Below, one piece after another: positions 1 to 6,451 of a DNA stretch of 6,542 nucleotides (positions are counted from its first letter, which is position 1; each line of letters opens with the position of its first letter). A program made the position numbers and the translations under genes. Source of the stretch: Thiotrichaceae bacterium (GTDB lineage: Bacteria > Pseudomonadota > Gammaproteobacteria > Thiotrichales > Thiotrichaceae); NCBI GenBank assembly GCA_027030285.1, contig JALVFC010000562.1, forward strand, positions 1-6,542. The letters are read 5' to 3'. Under the pieces are notes generated by a model. It searched no databases. It was not told the origin of the DNA and saw nothing but the letters and a program-made list of their open reading frames with translations.

Positions 1-1
1 T

Positions 2-970
2 ATCCAGAACCGTTCCAAAGCGTCTATCCTGCGCGAAGTTGAGCAGATCAGGGACAAGGTGCCCGGTTTTACTGGCGTGATTTCAGATTTGGGTGGTCCC
101 ACTGCCAATATGTATCGTCTTGCCTGCAAAGACCCCAAAATTGAAGCTTCCTGCCGCAAACCCAGCTGTGTGTATCCTGGTATTTGCCAAAATATGAATA
201 CTGATCACCAGCACCTGAAGGAATTGTACCGGGAAGCACGCCAATTGCCGGGTGTGAAAAAGGTGCTGATCAGCTCCGGTTTGCGTTATGACCTGGCAGT
301 AGAAGATCCTGAATATGTTAAGGAACTGGTAACACATCATGTTGGTGGCTATCTCAAGATAGCACCGGAGCATACCGAGGAAGGACCGCTATCCAAAATG
401 ATGAAGCCAGGTATTGGTACTTATGATCGCTTCAAGGAGCTGTTTGAAAAATACACCAAAGAAGCGGGTAAAGAGCAATACCTGATTCCGTACTTTATTG
501 CCGCACATCCGGGGACAACGGATGAGGATATGTTGAATCTGGCACTCTGGCTTAAAAAACATGATTTTCGTGCTGACCAGGTGCAGGCGTTTTATCCATC
601 ACCGATGGCAACGGCAACCACCATGTATCACACAGGCAAGAATCCACTTAAGCGAGTGACTTACAAGAGCAGTGCGGTTGAGACAGTAAAGTCACCGGAA
701 CAGCGCAAACTGCACAAGGCTTTGCTACGTTATCACGACCCTTTGAACTGGCCATTGATTCGCAAAACCTTAAAAGCAATGGGGCGTGCAGAGTTGATTG
801 GCGATGGGGTGAATCAGTTAATCCCCGCTTATGACCCGCAAGAGAAAAACAACAAATACCAGGCACATCGCCGCAAAAACTCTGCAAAAGCACATAAACG
901 CCGGGTACATAAGGGCAGGAAAGGCAAGAAAATACGTACCCAGCATACAGGCTTACCGCCTAACTCGTGA
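2..970 (+). CDS. ygiQ: YgiQ family radical SAM protein, C-terminal part (5' truncated by window)
   Basis: The frame is open from the first full codon of the window, so the true start lies upstream and the GTG at 59 is internal. The 322 visible residues closely match the C-terminal half of YgiQ (UPF0313), typically about 700 residues long. Recognisable blocks are PGFTGVISDLGGPTANMY (residues 21-38), VTHHVGGYLKIAPEHTEEGP, KEQYLIPYFIAAHPGT, DQVQAFYPSP and KALLRYHDPLNWPLIR. In this family the CxxxCxxC motif for the SAM-binding 4Fe-4S cluster lies just before the first visible residues, so it is out of view. A second group of four cysteines (visible residues 42, 51, 56, 62, in CKDP...CRKPSCVYPGIC) might hold another cluster, which is inference. 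The C-terminus is a Lys/Arg-rich tail of about 45 residues. The substrate of YgiQ is not established. The last 11 bases overlap the end of the convergent creD-like gene. Family assignment is very secure. Confidence 0.95.
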   Translation: MQNRSKASILREVEQIRDKVPGFTGVISDLGGPTANMYRLACKDPKIEASCRKPSCVYPGICQNMNTDHQHLKELYREARQLPGVKKVLISSGLRYDLAVEDPEYVKELVTHHVGGYLKIAPEHTEEGPLSKMMKPGIGTYDRFKELFEKYTKEAGKEQYLIPYFIAAHPGTTDEDMLNLALWLKKHDFRADQVQAFYPSPMATATTMYHTGKNPLKRVTYKSSAVETVKSPEQRKLHKALLRYHDPLNWPLIRKTLKAMGRAELIGDGVNQLIPAYDPQEKNNKYQAHRRKNSAKAHKRRVHKGRKGKKIRTQHTGLPPNS

Positions 971-2495
971 CAGCAGTCCCGGCTTTGTTATTGCCGATAT
1001 TGCGTGTCAGGAACATCAGTACGCCCAGAATCACAAGCAATAAGGCAGTACCCGCCAACAATGCAAAATCTTCCAGTTGCAGCAGTGAGTACAGCATGGC
1101 GTATAACCCCGAAAGCAGCACAGCGATCAGCAATGCCCGTGGCAGGTTGCGGATAGCAGCCCAGGCATACAGGCTGATCATGCTGACAATGACCCCGGCT
1201 GCACTGATATAGGCGGTAACAAAGCGGGTATGCTCTGCCATTGAAAGTAGCGTCAGGTAAAACATCGTCAGGGCAAGACCAATAACGGCGTATTGCACCA
1301 CATGAAGATGACGTCCAATACCCAGTTCAAAAATCAGAAAGGTGATAAAGGTGAGTGATAGAAACAGCACTCCGTATTTAATAGCGCGCGTAACCTGCGA
1401 GTAGAGCGTTACTGACTCAAACAGATTCACCCCTGCGGTAAATTCCTGTAGATCAAAACTGCCCTTCTCCAGTGTCCATAGCTGTGGGTAGTTGCGTGCC
1501 AGATGTGGGATAGACCAGTTTGCGGTAAAGCCATCCGCAGTAATCTCCCTGCTATCGGGTAGTACATTGCCCTGAAAGCTGGGGTGTGGCCAGTCAGATG
1601 TGATCTGCACATCGGTGGTTTTGCCAAAGGGTCTGAAATAAAAGCCCCTGCTGCCGTTAATATTTATGCTTAATTCAAAGCGAAAGGTATTATCCTCTGT
1701 CAACTGAAGCGGGGCATGAAAACCATTGCGCAAGGTATCGACAATACCTGTTCCAGGTTCAAAGTCCACTGTCTCACCCTGCCAGTTCAGCCGAGATACC
1801 TTATTGATCGCCTGCGTATCTGAAATGCCCAGAACAAACCAGGCACGATCCCAGTGTATCTCATCAATGTGCTCATCCAGACTGGCAATATCAGGGCGCC
1901 TGAAACTGCCATTAATTTTTATATTTGCCTGATAGACCAGTGACTCATACAGGCTGCGCTTGCGTGTTTGCCCTGTAAGTGTATTGGCTATTTGCAGATT
2001 TTCAGGTAGTACAATGGCATTATACTGTTTGTAGCTGGTCTGGTTGACGCTATGCTCGGCACCGTTCATATCCGTCACTACTTTAAGTGTCGTCTGCTTG
2101 ACGCTATAGGGGATAATCAGCGCAGGACCGCTGAGAGTTTGCTGATGTCCCCAGGTGCCAGCGATTTCAGCAATCACATTATCATAGAGCTGGCTGCGTT
2201 CTACCACAATCTGATTGACCATATTGAGCGGTATGGTCATTAGCCCCACTAGCGTAGCGATGATAATAAAGCGGAAAAATAATGACTGGCTTAGCGTGCG
2301 AAAATCCTGCAAGTAGCTTTTCAGGTAGTGCTGGCTATGCACTAATGGCGAGTCATTGTTCTCATCATCTGGCTGCGGGATATCAGGGGAAGACAATATC
2401 CCGGTTTTGCGTGCCAAAAAAATGATTACTAACACAATAACTGCAAGCACTGCGAACAAAAAGAGAATACCAAATAATCCAAAAATAATGCTCAT
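960..2495 (-). CDS. creD: CreD-like inner membrane protein (cell envelope integrity family), with an extra N-terminal membrane segment
   Basis: The product is 511 residues. The ATG at 2495 is chosen because AGGAG sits 7 nt before it; the frame stays open to a further ATG at 2621, but that stretch reads unlike protein. CreD hallmarks are visible: a membrane segment followed by QIVVERSQLYDNV (residues 74-107), SGPALIIPY (122-130), DWPHPSF (301-307), HLARNYPQLW (331-340), GVNLFESVTLY (355-365) and RAIKYGVLFLSLTF (370-383). Five membrane segments follow (about 371-391, 397-419, 426-446, 452-471, 475-496). The region between about 100 and 370 is the large soluble domain, probably periplasmic. Family members are usually near 450 residues. 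The excess is an N-terminal hydrophobic helix (about 3-28) plus a Pro/Asp-rich linker (about 31-70). In E. coli creD belongs to the CreBC regulon and affects envelope physiology, but its molecular activity is unclear. Here there is no creB or creC beside it, and no cre tag (TTCAC-N6-TTCAC) upstream by eye. Confidence 0.9.
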   Translation of the reverse strand: MSIIFGLFGILFLFAVLAVIVLVIIFLARKTGILSSPDIPQPDDENNDSPLVHSQHYLKSYLQDFRTLSQSLFFRFIIIATLVGLMTIPLNMVNQIVVERSQLYDNVIAEIAGTWGHQQTLSGPALIIPYSVKQTTLKVVTDMNGAEHSVNQTSYKQYNAIVLPENLQIANTLTGQTRKRSLYESLVYQANIKINGSFRRPDIASLDEHIDEIHWDRAWFVLGISDTQAINKVSRLNWQGETVDFEPGTGIVDTLRNGFHAPLQLTEDNTFRFELSININGSRGFYFRPFGKTTDVQITSDWPHPSFQGNVLPDSREITADGFTANWSIPHLARNYPQLWTLEKGSFDLQEFTAGVNLFESVTLYSQVTRAIKYGVLFLSLTFITFLIFELGIGRHLHVVQYAVIGLALTMFYLTLLSMAEHTRFVTAYISAAGVIVSMISLYAWAAIRNLPRALLIAVLLSGLYAMLYSLLQLEDFALLAGTALLLVILGVLMFLTRNIGNNKAGTAVTS

Positions 2496-2751
2496 GAACA
2501 GACTCCTGTTTGATTGTAATAATCCCGATGAAGTTGTAAGAATAAGTGCTGGATGTTCAGGTTTTATGAAGAGGGAATGGTGCTTATGTGCAGAAATCCA
2601 GTAGATTGTGCAGAGCCCCACCTGTCAGTTTCGGATATATTATTTGTACTTCTATATGTATGATAAAGCGCGAATATTGTGGTCAGGGTCTTGATTCTGG
2701 AAATCTCAAAGGCGAACACGCTGCATCCTGAAATAAATAATAAGAACAATA
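2496..2751. other. Divergent intergenic region between the creD-like gene and the hybrid kinase
   Basis: This 256-bp gap must carry promoters for both flanking genes. Next to the kinase it is A/T rich (2731-2760). A plus-strand TATGAT at 2659-2664 could be a -10 element for the kinase, but no convincing -35 lies 16-18 bp before it. On the minus strand TACAAT (complement of 2514-2519) resembles a -10, but it would leave a leader too short to hold the ribosome site. No cre tag, terminator hairpin, clear operator palindrome or small gene is visible. Confidence 0.5.
2503..2507 (-). promoter_or_regulatory. Ribosome binding site of creD-like gene
   Basis: On the minus strand the sequence reads ACAGGAG, then TCTGTTC, then ATG. 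AGGAG with a 7-nt spacer is a strong Shine-Dalgarno match. It settles the start at 2495 over the upstream ATG at 2621. Confidence 0.8.
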
Positions 2752-5700
2752 ATGAATAATCACTTCAAAGTACTACTCCTCAATGAGCAAGTCGCAGCCT
2801 TGTACGATGGGGTCAAAGCTTCAGTTATAGCATCTTTGGCTCTGGCAACAGGGGTTTATTTGGGTATTGGTAGAAATCTTGAGGAGGTATCTCACCCGGT
2901 TTTGTGGTTATTGATAATCTATGTTATTGCAGCAATTCGCAGTCTGGACGCTTATTTTTACAACAAAACAATGCAGAAAAAGTACCGCTACGCGGTTATG
3001 TTTCTAAATCGTTACGCTATTAATTCAACATTGGCGGCACTGGGCTGGAGTTTGATGATCGGCGACTATTTTTCGGCAGCAGATCTGATTCAGCAACATA
3101 ATCTTGTATTTATAACCCTAGGGGTTTCGGCTTATGCCGCAACAACCTTATCGTATCATTCTGGTGTTATTGTGCTGTATCTGATTATCTTGTTAGCGCC
3201 ACTCGAGGTGCGCTTATTGCACGATTTTTCTGACCAGAACGCAATGCTTTCTCTGTTGTTACCCCTGTTTTTTATTGCTCAGTTGGTTGGTGTGCGTCGC
3301 CTTAACCGACGTTACCTGAGTAGTATTTATACCCGTCTGAAATTAACAGAGAAAGAGAAATCCTATAGGGACCTCGAACATGCTGTGAATGAGCATAATA
3401 TTATTTACAGAACAGATACAGAAGGTTCTTTGCTTGCTGTAAATGACAAAATGACAGCACTAAGTGGCTATGCTGAGGGTGAATTACTGGGAGTAAACCA
3501 CCGTAGTTTGGTAGCTCCAGAGCATGATGCCCGCTTTTGGGAAAATATCAGGCGAACCGTGGTAGGTGGCAAGGTTTGGCATGGCAGGGTGAGGCATATA
3601 AGCCGCAGCGGCAAGTCATTTTGGCTGGATCAGTCAGTAGTGCCTATCATGAATGAGGGTGGTTGTCCTTACCAGTTTATTACTATAAGCAACAATATTA
3701 GCAAGCTAAAACAGCTTGAGCAGCGGCAAAATCAGGAAAAAAAGGCTGCATTGATCAGGGCAAATGCAGCACGGCTGTTACAAAGCCAGAAGAGTTTAAA
3801 AGAGCGCGTGTTGCAAGTACTCAAGCTTATGTCAAATGATACGGGGCTGGAACTGAATGGTCGCTTGCAGGTATTTTTGCATACGGGCAGGACAACAAAG
3901 TCTGCCTTGCACTTGCTCGTGGATTATATGCCTCCGGACTTTGTATCATCTGATGAGGTGGTTGTGCGTTGTGAGGCTCATTTAAAAGGTGTCTATCCTA
4001 GTGTTATTTTGTCGCGCCGGACATTGGTTTCAGATCACTGTTATCAGGATGAGACCTGTCAGCATGCGTTTTCTCACGGGCACTATGTTATTCCTCTGAT
4101 TCAAAATGACAGGGTGCTGGGTGTATTAATGATGGATACACCGGTGTTTCCATCCAGAGACCCGGCGAGGATGAATACCCTGAAATTTATTGCCAGTTTG
4201 CTGGCAATTGCTATTGCCAATGAGCAGGTCAAGCTGAATCTGTATAAAGCTAAAAGAGTTGCGCTGGAAGTCGCGCAAACCAAGTCGGATTTTCTTGCCA
4301 ATATGAGTCATGAAATTCGTACTCCCATGAATGGTGTTCTGGGTATGCTGGATTTGCTAAAAGATATGTCGCTTGGTGAGCAGGCAGGTGAATATGTGGA
4401 AACTGCTCGTAGCTCTGCAGGGATGCTACTCAATGTTATCAACGATATTCTGGATATTTCCAAAATTGAGTCGGGCAAGCTGCATATTGAGCATATCCAG
4501 TTCGACCTGAGGAAAGCTCTTGAAGATATCACGGAACTGCTGGCAAAACAGGCACATGATAAAGATCTTGAGTTATTGGCGTTTATTCCTGCTGAAATCC
4601 AGACGATGCTCAAGGGGGATATGCTTAGATTACAGCAGGTGATTAATAATCTGCTCAGTAACGCCATCAAGTTCACCCAACAGGGGGAGGTGTCATTGCA
4701 CGTATCGACAGTGCAGAAAACCGACAAAATAGTTCGTTTGCGCTTTGCTGTTGCCGATACTGGTATTGGCATACCGGCATCACGCCAGGCAGCGTTGTTT
4801 CAGGCATTTACCCAGGCAGATACATCGACCAGTCGTGAGTATGGAGGAACTGGGCTGGGGCTGGCTATCTCCAAAAAGCTGGTGCAAATGATGGGTGGCA
4901 AGATAGGTTTGCAGAGTGAAGTTGGCAAGGGTTCGACTTTCTGGTTTGAACTGCCGCTTGAGATCTGTGCTGAGGAAGAGATGCACTACCAAAGCCTGGA
5001 TCAATTACACATACTGGTGATTGATGATAACAAGACAAACTGCATGATTCTCGAGAATTACATTCATAACTGGGGCGGTCGTAGTAGTGTTTGCCATTCT
5101 GCAAAAGAAGGTTTGCAACGACTCGTGGCAGCTACTAGTGGGCATAGCTCGCAGTCTCCTTATGATATTTTGTTACTGGATATGCAAATGCCTGACTTAA
5201 CGGGTGAGGATGTTGCCAGGGAAGTCCGCAAACATGCCGGTTTGCAAGACCTGAAGATTATTTTGCTGAGCTCTGCAATGCTGGATGCGGATATGAAAAA
5301 ATCTGATATGTATGATCTGATGATAAACAAACCTATTCGTCAGTCACAGCTTTATAATGCAATAGCAACAGTGCACAACCAGTCATTGCTGGATACACAG
5401 ATGTCTATGCAGTTACCAGCTGAGAAGCGGCAACCAGTACAGCACAATGAAACAGCCGATTTGTCTGGCAAGATACTGTTTGTGGATGATAGTAAGCTCA
5501 ATCAGTATGTTGGCAAGGAGTATCTGGGGAAGTTGGGGCTGGATTTTGAAATGGCAGTTAACGGGCAGGAAGCACTGGAGCTACGTAAGGAGCATCATTT
5601 TGAGCTGATTTTAATGGATTGCCAGATGCCTGTTATGGATGGTTATGAGGCAACTCGCCAGATTCGCCAATATGAAGCTAACAATTCCCTGGATCCCGTG

Positions 5701-5904
5701 ATTATTGTTGCCTTGACAGCCAATGCAATGCAAGGGGATCGTGAGAAATGCCTGCAAACCGGCATGAATGACTATCTGGCAAAGCCCTATACCGTCGAGG
5801 AATTGCAACAGACGTTGTCACGCTGGCTGAGTCGGCAGAATTTCCCGCTAGCCAATGCAGCTGGTGACAGTTTTCCTGCTTGTGAGATTACTCACGTTAC
5901 GTAA
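2752..5904 (+). CDS. Membrane-bound hybrid sensor histidine kinase: 6TM-PAS-GAF-HisKA-HATPase_c-REC-REC
   Basis: The product is 1050 residues. The ATG at 2752 is the first possible start, since an in-frame TAA lies at 2734-2736; its ribosome site is weak, within an A-rich tract. Residues 20-184 hold about six membrane helices with short loops, an integral-membrane sensor region. A PAS domain follows (about 205-320; TDTEGSLLAVNDKM, LSGYAEGELLG), then a GAF domain (about 334-492; HGHYVIPL, VLGVLMMD). The HisKA motif is FLANMSHEIRTPMNG with phospho-acceptor His520. The ATPase shows an N box (Asn633, Asn637), DTGIGIP (669-675) and GGTGLGL (698-704). Receiver 1 (about 752-872) has Asp758/759, phospho-acceptor Asp810, Ser840/841 and Lys860. 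Receiver 2 (about 906-1027) has Asp912/913, Asp956, Thr989 and Lys1011. Both receivers look functional. There is no Hpt domain (unlike BarA) and no output domain, and no Hpt or response regulator gene lies nearby. The signal sensed cannot be deduced. Domain assignment is secure; partners are unknown. Confidence 0.95.
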   Translation: MNNHFKVLLLNEQVAALYDGVKASVIASLALATGVYLGIGRNLEEVSHPVLWLLIIYVIAAIRSLDAYFYNKTMQKKYRYAVMFLNRYAINSTLAALGWSLMIGDYFSAADLIQQHNLVFITLGVSAYAATTLSYHSGVIVLYLIILLAPLEVRLLHDFSDQNAMLSLLLPLFFIAQLVGVRRLNRRYLSSIYTRLKLTEKEKSYRDLEHAVNEHNIIYRTDTEGSLLAVNDKMTALSGYAEGELLGVNHRSLVAPEHDARFWENIRRTVVGGKVWHGRVRHISRSGKSFWLDQSVVPIMNEGGCPYQFITISNNISKLKQLEQRQNQEKKAALIRANAARLLQSQKSLKERVLQVLKLMSNDTGLELNGRLQVFLHTGRTTKSALHLLVDYMPPDFVSSDEVVVRCEAHLKGVYPSVILSRRTLVSDHCYQDETCQHAFSHGHYVIPLIQNDRVLGVLMMDTPVFPSRDPARMNTLKFIASLLAIAIANEQVKLNLYKAKRVALEVAQTKSDFLANMSHEIRTPMNGVLGMLDLLKDMSLGEQAGEYVETARSSAGMLLNVINDILDISKIESGKLHIEHIQFDLRKALEDITELLAKQAHDKDLELLAFIPAEIQTMLKGDMLRLQQVINNLLSNAIKFTQQGEVSLHVSTVQKTDKIVRLRFAVADTGIGIPASRQAALFQAFTQADTSTSREYGGTGLGLAISKKLVQMMGGKIGLQSEVGKGSTFWFELPLEICAEEEMHYQSLDQLHILVIDDNKTNCMILENYIHNWGGRSSVCHSAKEGLQRLVAATSGHSSQSPYDILLLDMQMPDLTGEDVAREVRKHAGLQDLKIILLSSAMLDADMKKSDMYDLMINKPIRQSQLYNAIATVHNQSLLDTQMSMQLPAEKRQPVQHNETADLSGKILFVDDSKLNQYVGKEYLGKLGLDFEMAVNGQEALELRKEHHFELILMDCQMPVMDGYEATRQIRQYEANNSLDPVIIVALTANAMQGDREKCLQTGMNDYLAKPYTVEELQQTLSRWLSRQNFPLANAAGDSFPACEITHVT

Positions 5905-5908
5905 CTGT

Positions 5909-6244
5909 TCAGAAAGTGCTATTGTTCCAGCCCCAGAAATGTCTGGCAGGACTGGAATATTCTATATATACCCGTTCCGGGGTAACATCAAAATGTATTT
6001 GCATCAGGTTACATAGCGACATGGTGAACTGTGGTGTTTTATGCTCTGGCAAGCCAAGGCTTTTTAGTTGTAAATAGGCAAGCGGCTGGTTATCTCCCGC
6101 AAACAGCATGTTTGGGTTATGTTGGTATTTCACCATTACATATTCCTGCGGTTTGTTCAGCATTGCCGCAATACCCTGAGAAACTTCCTTTAGAATATCC
6201 TCACCCGCTAACTCCTGATTGGTTTCGATACTAATTAATGGCAT
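5909..6244 (-). CDS. MIF/phenylpyruvate tautomerase family protein
   Basis: The product is 111 residues and starts MPLISIETNQ. Removal of the initiator Met would expose Pro as residue 1, the catalytic base of the tautomerase superfamily; this and the AAGGAG site fix the start at 6244 rather than the in-frame ATG at 6274. Other family signatures are the Lys in LNKPQEYVMV (equivalent to Lys32 of human MIF), MLFAGDNQPLAYLQLKSLG, the TPERVYIEY strand (88-96) and the C-terminal WGWNNSTF (104-111), nearly identical to the GWNNSTF of MIF. Length matches the family (about 110-115). The protein is expected to be a cytoplasmic trimer with keto-enol tautomerase activity on phenylpyruvate-like substrates; its physiological substrate in bacteria is usually unknown. 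The MIF CxxC oxidoreductase motif is absent. Its stop is 4 bp from the convergent kinase stop. Upstream it faces the nif3-like gene across the inserted element. Confidence 0.92.
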   Translation of the reverse strand: MPLISIETNQELAGEDILKEVSQGIAAMLNKPQEYVMVKYQHNPNMLFAGDNQPLAYLQLKSLGLPEHKTPQFTMSLCNLMQIHFDVTPERVYIEYSSPARHFWGWNNSTF

Positions 6245-6250
6245 AAGCCT

Positions 6251-6256
6251 CTCCTT
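6251..6256 (-). promoter_or_regulatory. Ribosome binding site of the tautomerase gene
   Basis: The minus strand reads AAGGAG, AGGCTT, ATG: a near-consensus Shine-Dalgarno with a 6-nt spacer. It supports the start that leaves Pro at position 2. Confidence 0.8.
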
Positions 6257-6265
6257 AAAGTCCGT

Positions 6266-6271
6266 TATAAT
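6266..6271 (+). promoter_or_regulatory. Candidate -10 element (TATAAT) facing the nif3-like gene
   Basis: A consensus TATAAT lies just outside the left target duplication of the inserted element. No good -35 is seen 16-18 bp upstream. If used, transcription would start near 6278, giving a leader of about 174 nt that contains the whole element; without the insertion it would be about 29 nt. The overlapping minus-strand TATAAC (6264-6269) could serve the tautomerase instead. Confidence 0.3.
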
Positions 6272-6275
6272 CAAT

Positions 6276-6283
6276 TGCTAAGT
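6276..6283 (+). repeat. Left target site duplication (TGCTAAGT)
   Basis: A perfect 8-bp copy of 6421-6428, directly abutting the left terminal inverted repeat that begins at 6284. Exact adjacency on both sides is what a transposition event leaves. Confidence 0.8.
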
Positions 6284-6420
6284 GTAACTACTCAGGGCAG
6301 TTGTATGTAGTAAGGCGGTGAGTTATTGATTATTAGGGCTTTGGCAGCAGGGATGTATTTACAGTGTCCCTAATAATCAATAATTTACCGGCTGTGTTGT
6401 TTATTACGCTGAGTAATTAC
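6284..6420. mobile_element. 137-bp MITE-like non-autonomous element with GTAA ends, possibly IS66-related
   Basis: The left end is GTAACTACTCAG (6284-6295). The right end, CTGAGTAATTAC (6409-6420), is its reverse complement at 11 of 12 positions. Both ends abut an 8-bp direct repeat, TGCTAAGT. Inside is a second, nearly concentric inverted repeat (6316-6338 with 6368-6390), so most of the element can fold on itself. No open reading frame of note is present, so it needs a transposase supplied in trans. IS66-family elements are known for ends starting GTAA and 8-bp target duplications, which fits, but no parent element is in the window. It occupies most of the divergent gap between the tautomerase and nif3-like genes. 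The alternative, an old regulatory palindrome flanked by chance repeats, is less likely given the exact fit. Confidence 0.78.
6316..6390 (+). repeat. Long inverted repeat / hairpin inside the mobile element
   Basis: The arm TTATTGATTATTAGGG (6323-6338) is perfectly complementary to CCCTAATAATCAATAA (6368-6383). Pairing continues outward to 6316 and 6390, giving 23 bp with two non-Watson-Crick positions (6322/6384 and 6320/6386). These are G-U in a plus-strand RNA but A-C in a minus-strand RNA. The loop is 29 nt (6339-6367). No U tract follows, so it is not a classical terminator. Confidence 0.85.
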
Positions 6421-6428
6421 TGCTAAGT
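6421..6428 (+). repeat. Right target site duplication (TGCTAAGT)
   Basis: A perfect 8-bp copy of 6276-6283, beginning at the base after the right terminal inverted repeat ends at 6420. It lies 23 bp before the start codon of the nif3-like gene. Confidence 0.8.
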
Positions 6429-6451
6429 TTACTGAAAAACAGGAAAAAAGT

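Noticed and set aside
831..1043. 70-codon plus-strand frame overlapping the ends of ygiQ and the creD-like gene
   Set aside because: Both underlying frames are well-recognised families, and this frame shows no ribosome site or recognisable motif.
2496..2621. N-terminal extension of the creD-like gene to the ATG at 2621
   Set aside because: The extra 42 residues read unlike a conserved N-terminus, and AGGAG is placed ideally for the ATG at 2495.
2564..2749. 61-codon minus-strand frame in the divergent gap before the kinase
   Set aside because: No ribosome site or recognisable motif, and it overlaps the region that must contain the promoters.
4308..4772. 154-codon open frame antisense to the kinase HisKA/ATPase region
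   Set aside because: It lies wholly opposite strongly conserved kinase motifs, and its translation is Ser/Cys-rich like an antisense shadow.
5901..5912. GTAACTGTTCAG at the kinase stop codon, 10 of 12 identical to the left end of the mobile element
   Set aside because: There is no partner end in inverse orientation nearby and no flanking 8-bp duplication, and half of it is the end of a coding sequence. Treated as chance similarity.
6245..6274. Ten-residue N-terminal extension of the tautomerase from the ATG at 6274
   Set aside because: It would bury the catalytic N-terminal proline. The AAGGAG site serves the ATG at 6244.
6316..6390. Inverted repeat as an intrinsic terminator for either flanking gene
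   Set aside because: Both flanking genes are transcribed away from it, no run of T follows either arm, and the 29-nt loop is far larger than in terminators.
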